From positions 1,488,001-1,552,000 of the forward strand of contig CAWUHX010000045.1 of assembly GCA_963922205.1 (NCBI GenBank): a stretch of 64,000 bases of DNA, given 5' to 3'. This document shows positions 1 through 9,799 of this stretch, in pieces. Made by a program: the position numbers and the translations under genes. Within the stretch, counting starts at the first letter, position 1, and the number at the start of each line of letters is the position of its first letter. The notes under the pieces are model-generated. The model saw nothing but the letters and a program-made list of their open reading frames with translations, had not been told where the DNA came from and ran no database searches. The stretch is from Romanomermis culicivorax (lineage: Eukaryota > Nematoda > Enoplea > Mermithida > Mermithidae).

Positions 1-79
1 AGGCTGCTAAAAGTTCTTTATACTTTATATTTAAATTTAATTCATCGTTTTTCCAGAGACCATCGGCTCTGTGAGAATC

Positions 80-523
80 TCAAAAAACGCCCCAGCTGTC
101 ATCAGAAGCATCTGAAAAGATGGTTCGAGAAACAGGGTCTGGAAAAATGTTTCTACCATTCTAGGAATTTAACTGTTTAGACCAAAGTTCAAGTTCTTTT
201 CTGGCTTCATATGAAAGAATAATGTGGTGATTATAATTTTGTTGTTTTAAACCAGAAATCAAGCAAGCCTGCAATTCTCTAGAGAATAGACTAGCACGTA
301 ACAAAGCCTGACTAACTGAATTGAATTCTCCCAATAAACAAGCTGCGACAAGCAGTTTTACAGTATGGTTCTGTAGATGAGAAATACATTGCCCTAAAAT
401 GTCATCAACTTTATCGTGCGGAATTTTTAGTGTTGAAGTTTTGGAAGCTGATGTGACGGAGGCTGCGCCTAATAGCGTTAGAAGCACAAACTGGATCAAA
501 CGATCCTTGATCCTGTTCATCAA
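80..523 (-). pseudogene. RT/RNase H junction of DIRS-like polyprotein, frameshifted
   Basis: The 523-161 frame (120 codons) ends in a stretch containing LSYEARKELELW, which resembles the linker between reverse transcriptase and RNase H in DIRS elements (LS.EAR.EL.WW). It stops at 161. A different frame continues from 157 to 80 and contains IFSDASDDSWGVF, the first catalytic block of an RNase H (D-A-S-D, then W-G). A frameshift near 158-160 therefore separates two parts of one ancestral protein, and a stop at 80-82 ends the second part. This copy cannot encode a working enzyme as it stands. Confidence 0.5.
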
Positions 524-545
524 TTACGCCCACCAATGGGTAGGC

Positions 546-1025
546 TCATTCAACGACAGACTGTTGTAAACAACCAAAATGTTCATCTTTTCTAATAAGC
601 CATTTCTTGTCTCTTCCTAAGAAAGATCTAAGGTCCTCATCTTTAACTGGGGCTAAAGCCACTGGGGAATCTGGAATCAACATTTTCGAGTAACATTCTA
701 AACATAACATAGGATCCTCAAAATAACCTCGTAATTCTGATATAACCACATCCTGGGTCCCACTTGTAAGCAGCAAGCATTCACATTCCAGTTTCAAAGA
801 ATCCGAAAAAGTCAGAATAGCCGCTCCGCTGGAAGATGAAGGAGTAGATCGTGAATATTTGCGATCAACCAAATAGCCGGCTGACATCAGGCTTAAATTG
901 TCATCCAAAACTAAAGGGTTATTGGAATGAGGCAGAGGCTCCTTTAGAAGGGAATGCATAGAAGCAGAGTCCAGCTGAACTGAGCCATTATCTCGAACCA
1001 TCAAAGGTGGTTCCGGATTTGTCAT
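546..1025 (-). pseudogene. gag-like ORF of the DIRS-like element
   Basis: A 159-codon open frame lies between the gag-like start (1327) and the RNase H segment, in the order expected for gag. It has a Ser-rich stretch near residues 58-66, a Cys-containing middle part and a basic GRDKKW segment, and no enzymatic motif. I do not recognise a domain. Its place in the element is the only reason to call it gag. The spacing to the RT/RH piece is 22 bp, far too short to hold a full reverse transcriptase, so an internal deletion is likely. Confidence 0.35.
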
Positions 1026-1069
1026 AGGTTCGAAGGAACCTTGTTGTAAATTGTTGGAAGGAAAAACCT

Positions 1070-1327
1070 CTAAGGAGGAACCTTCAATAATTGGTTCAAT
1101 GGAACCTGAGCCTGAGAAGAATCGTTCTCGTCAATTAAAGAAGCTAAGTGTCAATAATCCAATGACAAATTTGCAGTAGAACCGCAAATGGTTGAAGAAC
1201 TTCCGGAATCGGTCGATTTAGACGAACTGGATGACGATTTGCACCTGGAACAACGTCGATGAGCTGATCCATGATGAACGACACTGCAGCTATGGTGGCT
1301 CGAAAGAGTACCATGCAAAGATGACAT
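1070..1327 (-). pseudogene. N-terminal gag-like fragment, Ser/His-rich, with in-frame stop
   Basis: An ATG at 1327-1325 opens a frame that begins with a Ser/His-rich leader, then a Cys/Arg pair and a run of serines. DIRS-type gag proteins often have such low-complexity Ser-rich N termini. A TGA interrupts the frame after about 60 codons and a TAG ends it at 1070-1072. The start lies four bases from the LTR-like sequence, which supports its being the first ORF of the element. Confidence 0.35.
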
Positions 1328-1330
1328 ATT

Positions 1331-1990
1331 AACAGTGTAACATACCTGCTAAAGCAGTACTGTAAATATATATACCATACTGTATGTGATAAACATTTAT
1401 TAAATATTATTCATTTTCGTATTTTATCCTCTCAAGGGTGTCTGGGATTCACACCCAAACATTCCTATAAAACTACATGAAGTACTTTATTTTGATCTGT
1501 TCACACCCCGGTAGCCCAATTAAGATGCCCCAATTAATTTGCACAAATGGCAGCTGGTCCCCTAGAGCCTACACTAAACTACACATTCCACAGCTACCGT
1601 AATCCCCCATAAAAATCGTAAACAACACCTGCACACAGTAAAATACGTAGAAGCCCCGCCAGACAGTAGTCTCAAGTGTAACGGTAGCGGGGGCCCCACA
1701 AAACATGTGTATTCAGAGAAACAGATACAGGAAGCATGCACAGAAGCACAGAGGTGTAGCTAAGCCCACCGTAAAAAGCAAGCGAAGCACAAAAAGCATA
1801 CAATACCAGGAAAGCATTAGAAAGGTGTGACTAAGTAAGCAGGAAAAGCAAAGCAGGAAGCGACGATTGGCGGAAGAAGATGGACAGAAGCAGGACCTCC
1901 CGCGACGCCCAGGGAGTGGCCGAAAACATAGTATAAAAAGAGGAGCAAAGCGTGATTTGGTCATTATTGTTGGTTAGAGTTTTTGGATAT
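1331..1990 (-). repeat. LTR-like terminal sequence of the 1-1990 element
   Basis: The reverse complement of this stretch matches 11190-11815 in blocks. The clearest shared block runs CCAGACACCCTTGAGA followed by an AT-rich tract with AATAATATTTAATAAAT and then ACTGTA. A second shared block is a series of GCTT-rich repeats (TGCTTCTTTAGCCACACC in the other copy). The match to a sequence inserted elsewhere identifies it as the terminal repeat of a mobile element. It starts just outside the gag-like ATG. Confidence 0.5.
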
Positions 1991-2017
1991 TTGAATTCGT
2001 CGTTTCATACCGCGCTC

Positions 2018-2032
2018 CCCCCCCCCCCCCCC
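2018..2032. repeat. 15-base C homopolymer
   Basis: An uninterrupted run of C follows CCGCGCT. It marks the outer edge of the LTR-like block and is the kind of sequence where assembly length errors are common. Confidence 0.8.
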
Positions 2033-3169
2033 GTTTTTTATATTTGCAAGCGGCCATTTGTACGAAAGCAACTTAAACCGAGGCCCCGTTCATTATTGTA
2101 AATCGAGACTGCATTTTCGTATTGTCGTATCGACGTCTCAAGCAGCTGTCGATCATTGTAGCCGTATCGCCCCGTAATACCGCCCGCATCCCCGTTCCAT
2201 TATAGCCATCCCCGCCGTAACACCATTGGTTAAAGTAAAGTGCTTCACACAAAATCTGGTCGTTACAACAGAACCGAAAGGCGCTTTGGAACAAACAGAA
2301 CGTGATGACATAGAAAAATAAAAATGAGCTAAAAGTTAGCCAGCTCGAATGAACTATGATAATGGGGAACTTTACCCAGTGTTTAACTTTATTTTAGGCG
2401 GAGCTTTTAATCAAGCTAAGAGTTGGCCAATCGGATGATACATACGCTAGTTAAGTCGAGGCATTTGAAGTAGAATAAATTAAAATCAAACTAATAGAAT
2501 GTAATTTGTTCCTTATTCTTTTAAAAATTTTCAGGTTATTATATTCTAAAACGCTAGAAACTGAATCCCTGCAACAAATATCCCTGAATAGAAACTATGA
2601 AATTAAAGTCCAGAATGATGACTTCAATCTTCATCATCTATAAATGCGAAAGTTCATGTTGGAAACGTTTGAAAAATTCCAAGGCCCGAGAGAAAAAATT
2701 GAGAGAATCGATAAAAAATCTCAATTTTGGGCGAAATACTGACTGTTATTGATTACAAAATGAAACGAGACCAGGTCTTTCGCTTGATAGAAACTGTTGA
2801 CTGTTAATTAGTAAGTGGAAGTAGATATGCTAACGGCCACGCCTGACAGAATCTAATCATTACTATACCCATGATCGGCGCCAAGCGCCGGAAAATTTTT
2901 GACATTTTCACCTTCTATAGATCATCAAAATGCATCTTTTCGGTTTTGAATTCCTTTTGAACCATGATCTTAATAATTTTCCTTTTTAGAACTTGAGTTC
3001 GGGGGAGGGGGCGGCCGCGCCCCACCCCCCTGTGTCCGCCACTGCCATGAAGAAAAAATTTCTGAGTGAGGTCAATATGCCTTGCATCACGTTGCGCTAC
3101 GACCTCGCTGCATAGATCATTTCAAAATGAAATCCAAAAATAAATTCTTTGATCTAACATCACTCTCAT
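2033..3169. other. Intergenic stretch without a recognisable gene
   Basis: No convincing ORF is present. At 2998-3030 there is a GC-rich palindromic tract (G-run, GCGGCCGC, C-run) resembling the GC-rich core of the small hAT-like element at 17017-17172. It may be one end of a related element, but I cannot define both termini. Confidence 0.4.
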
Positions 3170-3565
3170 ATTATTTAGGCAACCAGGCACAGCGGGATTG
3201 CCGGTTGTTGAAGACAAATTCTTTAAAAAGTCATCAAGCTCCTTGAGAATAGATCTCCCAATTTCACTTTAGTCAAAGAAGGATAAATGTATAATTATTT
3301 ATTGGTCACATTTATCTTGATGACGTATTAAAATAATGCACAAAAACTAAAAAACTATTAAATTCTGCTGAGATGAGAATTAAAGCAACCGGAAATAATG
3401 CCACACCGCACTGTGAGATACATTTTTGCTCCGTTATACTGACACGACCAGAAGAATCTAATTCATGTAACAACAATGATTACGAAATTGATATTCTTTA
3501 CATACATTATATCAGTTGTATAATCATAAGTACCTTAACTGATGGAATTTAGGTGATGAATGAAA
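3170..3565. repeat. Dispersed repeat, second copy at about 37655-38034
   Basis: This segment aligns by eye with 37655-38034. Shared blocks include ATCTTGATG..GTATTA.AATAATGCA.AAAACT, a variable middle, and TCATGTAACAA..ATGATTA near the end. In the second copy the sequence runs directly into the 5' end of a Helitron-like fragment (TCATAG at 38035). Here it is interrupted at a TA by the mariner element. The shared sequence was therefore already a repeat before the mariner landed. Confidence 0.6.
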
Positions 3566-3733
3566 TACAGGGTGGCCCACTTATCTATTTCCAATTTAAA
3601 TTTGTTACAAAATTCGAAGTTTTTGTGCAAACACGACAAAACTTTCACAGAATGTAAAGTAAACATAGAAATTTTATCAGTAAAAGTGTAATCATTTTAT
3701 CTTGTGTATTGGAAAAATTACGTAACTTTGTTC

Positions 3734-4381
3734 ATGGCCTACTCAATTTTGGAACGTGCAAAAGTTGCTGCGTGGTTTGAGTGGACTGGAAGTGTTACTA
3801 TGGTCCAAAGAAAGTTTCGAACTGAATTCCGATATGATGCACCAACAGCCCCTAGCATTCGTAAATGGCACAAGCTTTTAATTGAAACTGGATCAGTTTG
3901 TGACGTGAAAAGGAAGAGGAGTCGATCAGCCAGCTCTGTCGAAAATTCCCATCGTGTGCAGGAACATTTCACAGAAGACCCCCATTCTTCTACTCGACGT
4001 GCTTCAAATTCATTAGGAATTAGTCGAACGACTATTCAAAGGATTTTAAAAGATTTAAAATGGCACCCCTATAAGATTCAAGTGGTGCAAAAAATTACAG
4101 ATGAGGATAAGGAAAACCGATTAGAATTTGCCCAAGATGAAATCGAACGAATGGATAACAATGAAAATCATTTAGTCAATTTGATGTTTTCAGACGAGGC
4201 ACATTTTCATCTGGATGGTGGTGTTAATAGGCATAACCATCGTTATTGGTCGCCTGTGAATCCTCAGTGGATCACAGAAGAAGGATTGCATTCACCCAAA
4301 ACGACAGTTTGGGCGGCAATTGGGCATCATGGTTTGATTGGTCCATTTTTCTTCGATGAGACTGTTAACAGTGATCGTTAT
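3734..4381 (+). pseudogene. Mariner transposase, N-terminal part (HTH domains and first catalytic Asp)
   Basis: I start at the ATG at 3734; the frame is also open upstream but lacks an earlier ATG. Residues 1-110 hold two helix-turn-helix regions: an N-terminal one with W..FEWTGS, then one with STRRASNSLGISRTTIQRIL, the pattern used to bind the terminal repeats. The first catalytic Asp lies in MFSDEAHFHLDG near residue 157, followed by YWSPVNPQW and KTTVWAAIGHHGLIGPFFF, all conserved in invertebrate mariner relatives. The protein breaks off after the Tyr codon at 4379-4381, exactly where the Helitron-like element begins. The remainder is at 8159. Confidence 0.85.
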
Positions 4382-4879
4382 CATAGGTGGCGCGACAGCG
4401 TCAACCTATAATATACTTGGCCCCCAAATTTCATGTCCCCCCCCCCTTAGAGCCAAAACGGTGAGAGCTAGAACCTTCGGGTTTTTTGCATAATATCGGG
4501 CATAGGGGCAAACTATGGGGTGCCTTTCGTCATTTCGCCTCTATCTGCAAGTGGTGCTCGGTGGGGCCCCAAAAATAGGTAAAAAACGCACTTTTTAAGG
4601 CCCCCCAGTTCCACCATGCCCAGCAATCGGTGTGCCATATCCAACCTCCATACTTCGGCCTAAGCATCTTGGGGGTGTAATCTCAAATGCGAATTTTTCT
4701 TTTTTTGAAATATGGCCTCAATTCAATTATATGGTTGTCCAAAGTCCCGGAAAATGCCAAATTTCCCAATTTTGTTATATAATACTATGGGTTCAAAAAA
4801 ATAATTTTTTGCAGCATAATGCACTACTAATTTTTTAGCAGTTTCAAATAAACCTGTAGCCTTATTGAGATTTTTGGGC

Positions 4880-6250
4880 TGCAAGGGTTTTCGACCATTG
4901 GGAATTTGATGGATGGGGTCACTTTACACAAAAAATTATCCCGGGTGTAAACAAGCGTATTTCCGTGATTTTTCAGTGGAGGGAGTTTTCGACCGCGAAG
5001 AATTCAATAGACGTCCTCACTTTACACGAAAAATTATCCCCGGTGTAAACAAGCGTATTTCCGTGATTTTTCAGTGGAGGGAGTTTTCGACCGCGGGGAA
5101 TTCAATAGACATCCTCACTTTACACGAAAAATTATCCCGGGTGTAAACAAGCGTATTTCCGTGATTTTTCAGTGGAGGGAGTTTTCGACCGCGGGGAATT
5201 CAATAGACGTCCTCACTTTACACGAAAAATTATCCCGGGTGTAAACAAGCGTATTTCCGTGATTTTTCAGTGGAGGGAGTTTTCGACCGCGGGGAATTCA
5301 ATAGACGTCCTCACTTTACACGAAAAATTATCCCGGGTGTAAACAAGCGTATTTCCGTGATTTTTCAGTGGAGGGAGTTTTCGACCGCGGGGAATTCAAT
5401 AGACGTCCTCACTTTACACGAAAAATTATCCCGGGTGTAAACAAGTATATTTCCGTGATTTTTCAGTGGAGGGAGTTTTCGACCGCGGGGAATTCAATAG
5501 ACGCCCTTAATTTACACGAAAAATTATCCCGGGTGTAAACAAGCGTATTTCCCTGATTTTTCAGTGGTGGGAGTTTTCGACTGCGGGGAATTCGATAGAC
5601 GTCCTCACTTTACACAAATGAATTATCCACGGTGTAAACAAGCGTACTGCTGTAATTTTTTTGTGGACGGGATTTTCGACCACGAGGAATTCAATGAATG
5701 CGATCACTTTACACCAAAATTTATCCAGTGTGTAAACAAACGTATTTTCGTGATTTTTTGCTGGAAGGGGTTTTCGACCACAGGGAATTTGATAAATGCG
5801 ATCACTTTACACAAAAAGTTATTCCGGTTGTAAACAAACGTATTTGCGTGATTTCCTGGTGGGCGGGGTTTTCGATCACAGAGAATTTGATGAATGCAAT
5901 CATCTTACAAAAAAAACTACCGCGGGTGTAAACAAGCGTCTTCGTGATTTTTATGGAAGGGGTTTTCGACTGCGGGGAATTCAATGGATGTGTCACTTTA
6001 CATAAAAAATTATAAGTATGTTTTCGTGAGTTGTATGTGGGAGGGGTGTTCGACCACTGGGAATTTAATGAAAGTGATCACTTTACACACAAATTCATAT
6101 TGAGTGTAAACAAATGTATTTCTGCGATTTTCGAGGGAAGATGTTTCTCACCATGGGAAATTTAATGGACGGAGTCAGTTTACACGTGTAAACAAATGTA
6201 TTTCTGCGATTTTTTTGGTTGAAGGATTCTAAACCATGAGGAATTCAATA
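4880..6250. repeat. 98-bp tandem satellite array, first copy
   Basis: Units recur every 98 bp in the middle of the array (GACCGCG at 4991, 5089, 5187, 5285 and on). Each has the order TTTTCGACC, GGGAATTCAATAGACG, CACTTTACAC, AAAATTATCCC, GGTGTAAACAAGCGTATTT, CGTGATTTTT. About six central units (4980-5570) are nearly identical, while those toward 6250 diverge and lose bases. This is the pattern of ongoing homogenisation in the centre of an array. The satellite sits wholly inside the Helitron-like element. Confidence 0.9.
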
Positions 6251-6448
6251 GATATGGTCACCTTTCAGTATCTTTACAACGTTTTTAAAGTAATATGCGG
6301 TTTACACATCTTTTACTTTTGCCGGAGGTGAGAATTTGTTGCTTCAAGTTTTTTTATTGTTTTTTTGAAGCGCAGATGACCAAATTTAAAACTTCAATGT
6401 GCTTCTATGAAGGTTTTCGTGCATGGTTGAGGCCCACTAAAAAGAGGT

Positions 6449-6655
6449 GAACTAGTTTATTAGAAAATGCCCCGATGGGGCAGAAAAAAGGAGAATATAC
6501 TTGCTTCGACAGTTGCCATGGTAGAAAAAGAAGTGGACTAGATTTTTGAGAACTTGGGTCAAAGTTGGGAAAAATTCACTTCCTTTACATTGGATTTTCA
6601 TTCTTTCTCAAAAAAATTGTCTATGTCTGTGAAAAAGTATATTCTGCAGCTGAGT
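6449..6655 (-). repeat. Inverted copy of the Helitron-like 3' end, with the terminal hairpin
   Basis: This stretch is the reverse complement of about 7945-8157, with nearly all bases matching. Read on the minus strand it ends with a short hairpin (TGCCCC-AT-CGGGGCA), then TTTTCTAATAAACTAG. A GC-rich hairpin about 10 bases before CTRR is the hallmark of a Helitron 3' end. The arm at 8157 lacks this hairpin (15-20 bases are missing), so this inverted arm is the better-preserved terminus. The arrangement suggests two Helitron ends fused in opposite orientation. Confidence 0.7.
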
Positions 6656-7944
6656 GCATCAACACACCTTCCAACCAACCATGTGCATCTCTGAAATTTT
6701 TAGGAGGGTACAGGCGTGGACCTTGATCTTTTAGCATTTTGTGGGACAAAAAATTCAATAAAGGTTGACCAAAAAATTTTTTGCATAACAAATTTTCCAG
6801 TTCCAAAACCCTTGTGGAAGTTTGTACCCCCATGTCCCCTCTCACACATGTTTGCTTCCAACTGTGTTAAACATTTTTACTGAATTTGGTGTCAACAAAA
6901 GGAATCATGTGGGAAAGTGGCTTATAAAATCCCATTCAGCTTTTTTAGAAAAAGAGCTACAGCACAAAGTCTTCTAAGAACTAAATTGATTGTGCAAGAT
7001 ACGTTTCATTCACTCATTTTATATGAAATATCGCATAGAATTCACTCCGTAAGTTCTACCGATTGCAAGCTACAAACAAATTTATTCTCTTCTATTTAAC
7101 TATTGAACAAAATAGCATCATTCACAGTTTTTGAGAGCATCATTCACAGATTTAAACTGAAATTTGCAGAAAAAGCGCTTTTTGCGGGATTGCAAATGGG
7201 AAGCAATTTCACCCATTTTTGTCGCTCCAATCTTGCTTTCAAAAAAGTCGTACTGTTGCCGTGGGAGTGCGAGTAGAGTCCGGGAGAACCGGGTAGGTGA
7301 TTTCGCGCACACTCCTAATATAGGCAGGCCTAAGTCAGGTGCATTTTTGTATGCTTTACTCTGTTCTCCCATTTGCAGATCAGTGCCCAATCACTGTAAC
7401 CAAATTCCAGTTGCACTAAAGGGGTCTGAGCTCAAGCTCATGGTAATCTCGAACAAAAAGGCCACTCAGTTTGATCTCAAGTTCGGTATAATTTTAATGT
7501 CATCCGGTTCATAATGAGCTCAATGTCGAGATTATCCCCAGCTCGAGCTGTTGGATTGCACTAAAATTTTCGCATAATTTTCTCATCTCTAAAGCAAATA
7601 AATATAAAAATTTCTGCAATTCCCAAACCCGAACTTAAACCTCAGTTTTAGTTAATCCTGAAGTGAGTATGATTTGTGCATTGGAAGAAAATAATTTGGA
7701 CATTGTGAATAGCTTAAACTCAAGATCATCAATTTAATCCCGATGTTGAAATTATCTTCATGTTGGGTTAGTGCAACGAACCTCAGGTTCCTTTATAGTT
7801 CTGAAAATGACTATAATATGCCTCCCTCACTATTTCTCAGCTGGTGTGAAAGGCAGGAGTTTTGAATTGGTCGGGAGTTAGAATGCTATCGGTTTACCAT
7901 TTCTTTACACTTGAAGTCAGGTGCATATAATTTTCATATAGGAA
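6656..7944. other. Interior of the Helitron-like element, no supported gene
   Basis: The segment matches 12070-13305 of the second copy. Open frames occur on both strands around 7118-7514 and again near 12549-12921, but substitutions and indels between the copies are spread over all codon positions and no known domain is visible. Shared short modules include CGAGCTC/GAGCTCGAG-like blocks and the CTATAATATGCCTCCCTCA block near 7810. Confidence 0.5.
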
Positions 7945-8157
7945 AAGTTTACTGTAGTTGATGCCAGTTGAAGGACAAAATGCACGTGCTGCAGAATATA
8001 CTTTTTCACAGACATAGACAATTTTTTTTGAGAAAGAATGAAAATCCAATATAAAGGAAGTGAATTTTTCCCAACTTTGACCCAAGTTCTCAAAAATCTA
8101 GTCCACTTCTTTTTCTACCATGGCAACTGTCGAAGCAAGTATATTCTAATAAACTAG
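7945..8157 (+). repeat. 3' terminal arm of the Helitron-like element
   Basis: It is the inverted partner of 6449-6655 and ends TAATAAACTAG|T at the junction with the transposase. The hairpin expected just before the end is deleted. This may have left the copy unable to terminate rolling-circle replication normally. Confidence 0.7.
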
Positions 8158-8158
8158 T

Positions 8159-8560
8159 TTGGACATGCTTCAGCATCAATTTTATCCTGAGTTATTAGAG
8201 CGACAGCTAGAAGATTCCATTATTTTTATGCATGATGGTGCTCCTCCTCATTGGGGTCGCTCTGTTCGCAATTGGTTAAACCAAAAGTTCCCACAATGTT
8301 GGATTGGTCGCGGTTCGCCTAATATGTCATGGCCGCCAAGATCCCCTGATTTGATGCCTTGCGATTTTTTTCTCTGGGGTTTCATTAAGGCTAAAGTTTA
8401 TACCACTCGTCCTGCTAACATTCAGGAGCTTAAGGATCGAATTATTGCTGCTTTCAGTGAGGTTACTTATGAAATGCGTGTGAAAGTCTTATTGGAATAT
8501 AAAGAACGTTTGTACAAAATTATTGAAAATCATGGTGCTCATGTTGAAACGCGTGGTTGA
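8159..8560 (+). pseudogene. Mariner transposase, C-terminal part (second and third catalytic Asp)
   Basis: The frame begins with the codons for LDMLQ at the Helitron junction. FMHDGAPPHW carries the second catalytic Asp and SPDLMPCDFFLWG the third, with 37 residues between them, which makes the triad DD37D. The C terminus ends at a TGA after residues in AHVETRG. It is the continuation of the protein starting at 3734 and no frameshift is visible within it. The insertion alone therefore seems to have inactivated the gene. Confidence 0.85.
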
Positions 8561-8711
8561 ACGCATAGTGGTGCTCTTATCATGAAATTTTTTTTCGAAT
8601 AAAAACTTGGATGTATGAAGCTTGTTTGTGAGAAGTTTCGTGGTCACATCACAAAAATTGCCAAATCTATATAAAAAATAAATTGGAAATAGATAAGTGG
8701 GCCACCCTGTA

Positions 8712-9017
8712 TATGGATCGAAACACCTTAGAAAATTAGCATATCTTTATTTGAAAGAGCAGTTGACTTAGCATACCAGTTTTTTAGTTTGCATCACACT
8801 TGCATACCCATTGTTGGGAGTAAATTTCGATTTTGCTCAATATCCCAAACAGTAAAAAATTTGAATGTTTGTTCGAAGATCCTGTTGAAAAGTTTTCGAG
8901 CATCAAAGGCTCATCCGCGGACACCTTTTGACGCTTTTTCAGTCTGAAAAGCATTTATCTACATTCTGAGTCTAATTGTGATTTATTATTCTTTCAGATT
9001 TTATGATCCAACCGACA
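8712..9017. repeat. Dispersed repeat, second copy at about 43330-43690
   Basis: Both copies share CAGTTTTTTAGTTTGCATCACACTTGCATAC, a TATCCCAAACA block, and AAAAGCATTTATCTA..TGAGTCTAAT near the end. No coding potential is seen. Confidence 0.55.
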
Positions 9018-9019
9018 TA

Positions 9020-9423
9020 CACTACCAGGCCAAACTAAACCTCAAAAATTCGCGTCTGGGACGCGTCCAGGTCACGTCCGGAACATGTCTATTTCGGCAG
9101 CACAAAGAGAACTTTCATCTTTCTTAAAAATTGACATTCATGCAATAACTGTCAATCATGGTTTTTCCATAATGTGTAGTAGATATGCACTTTTTTTGAT
9201 CTACAGTATGACAACAGTTGACTTTCGTTTATATCTGGTAAATAATGTGTGCTTTCTATAGGGAGGTAAGAAGGAAGCATCAGCAAAATTCTCTGGCTTT
9301 GTGTGACACAAGCACATGGCCTATCAATTTTATTGTCGGTAGAATGTGCTTTTCATGTGCTGGGTGCGTCCCCGACGTGTCCTGGACGCGACCAGCATAG
9401 ACCGTTAGTTTTGCCTGGTAGTG
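9020..9423. mobile_element. 404-bp MITE with CACTACCAGGC termini and TA target sites
   Basis: The element begins CACTACCAGGC and ends GCCTGGTAGTG, with TA on both sides (9018-9019, 9424-9425). A second copy in the opposite orientation is at 62638-63049. The two share a central block with TCAACTGTTGTCATAC and GTGCTTGTGTCACACAAAGCC when aligned. There is no ORF. The TA target suggests mobilisation by a Tc1/mariner-type transposase. Confidence 0.85.
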
Positions 9424-9799
9424 TATTGGCTCCAATCATAGGTTCTATCTGCAAATAGTGCTCGGTGGGGCTCCAAAAACATGAAAAAAACACACTTTTT
9501 GAGGCCCCCAAGTTCCACCATGCCCAGCAATGGGTATGCCATATCCAACCCCCATACTTCGACCTAAGCATCTTGGGGGGTGCAATCTCAAATGCGATTT
9601 TTATTTTTTCTTAAATGAAATATGAATATGAATATGGCCCCAATTCAATTATATGGTTGTCCAAAGTCCTGAGAACTGCGATTTGGCAATTTCGTTATAT
9701 AAACTTAACGGCTTCAAAAAAATTCTTTTTTGCAGCATTATGCACTATGGTGCCCGAATTTTTTATTCAGTTCCAATTGAACCAGTAGCATCATTGGGA

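Larger units (their letters stand above)
1..1990 (-). mobile_element. DIRS-like (tyrosine-recombinase type) retroelement, 5' part, decayed
   Basis: Read on the minus strand this block runs from an LTR-like sequence (about 1990-1331) through a Ser/His-rich gag-like start (1327), a second gag-like ORF and an RT/RNase H junction, and then leaves the window at position 1. The RNase H core (DASD followed by SWG) and the preceding LS.EAR.EL segment are typical of DIRS/Ngaro-type polyproteins as I know the family. Most of the reverse transcriptase is missing between 546 and 523. Any recombinase would lie outside the window. The assignment to the DIRS group is inference from two short motifs. Confidence 0.5.
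4381..8157 (+). mobile_element. Helitron-like element with internal 98-bp satellite, inserted in the transposase
   Basis: The insertion begins TCATAGGTGG directly after an A (4380) and ends AATAAACTAG directly before a T (8158). That is the Helitron signature: 5' TC, 3' CTRR, A|T target, no target duplication. Removing it brings the two transposase pieces together in frame. Two other copies share the 5' end, also preceded by A (9436, 38035). No Rep/helicase ORF is present, so it is non-autonomous. It carries about 14 tandem 98-bp units and an inverted copy of its own 3' end (6449-6655). The sequence shows the termini; transposition by rolling circle is inferred. Confidence 0.75.
3568..8709 (+). 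mobile_element. Tc1/mariner-type DNA transposon (DD37D), split by a Helitron-like insertion
   Basis: The left end (3568, starting CAGGGTGGCCCACTTATCTA) and the reverse complement of the right end (8709) are identical for 31 bp. TA dinucleotides flank both ends (3566-3567, 8710-8711), the normal target duplication of this superfamily. The transposase lies on the plus strand in two pieces (3734-4381 and 8159-8560) separated by about 3.8 kb of unrelated repeat. Without that insertion the element would be about 1.36 kb, a normal mariner size. Confidence 0.9.

Noticed and set aside
1713-1964. 83-codon hydrophobic Cys-rich ORF
   Set aside because: It arises from GCTT/CTTC-rich repeats of the LTR-like block and has no start context.
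3734-4411. Transposase ORF ending naturally at 4411
   Set aside because: The last ten codons lie beyond the A|TC junction and belong to the inserted element.
4913-6005. Repeated short ORFs with a YFRDFS..GVFD pattern
   Set aside because: They are translations of the satellite, overlap in several frames, and change length with each indel.
4880-6250. CRISPR-like regular array
   Set aside because: The 98-bp units repeat end to end with no unique spacers, and the setting is a eukaryotic genome; this is a satellite.
7118-7514. Overlapping ORFs on both strands, with similar frames near 12549-12921
   Set aside because: They match because the two Helitron-like copies match in DNA. Changes between copies are not concentrated in third positions and no domain is visible.
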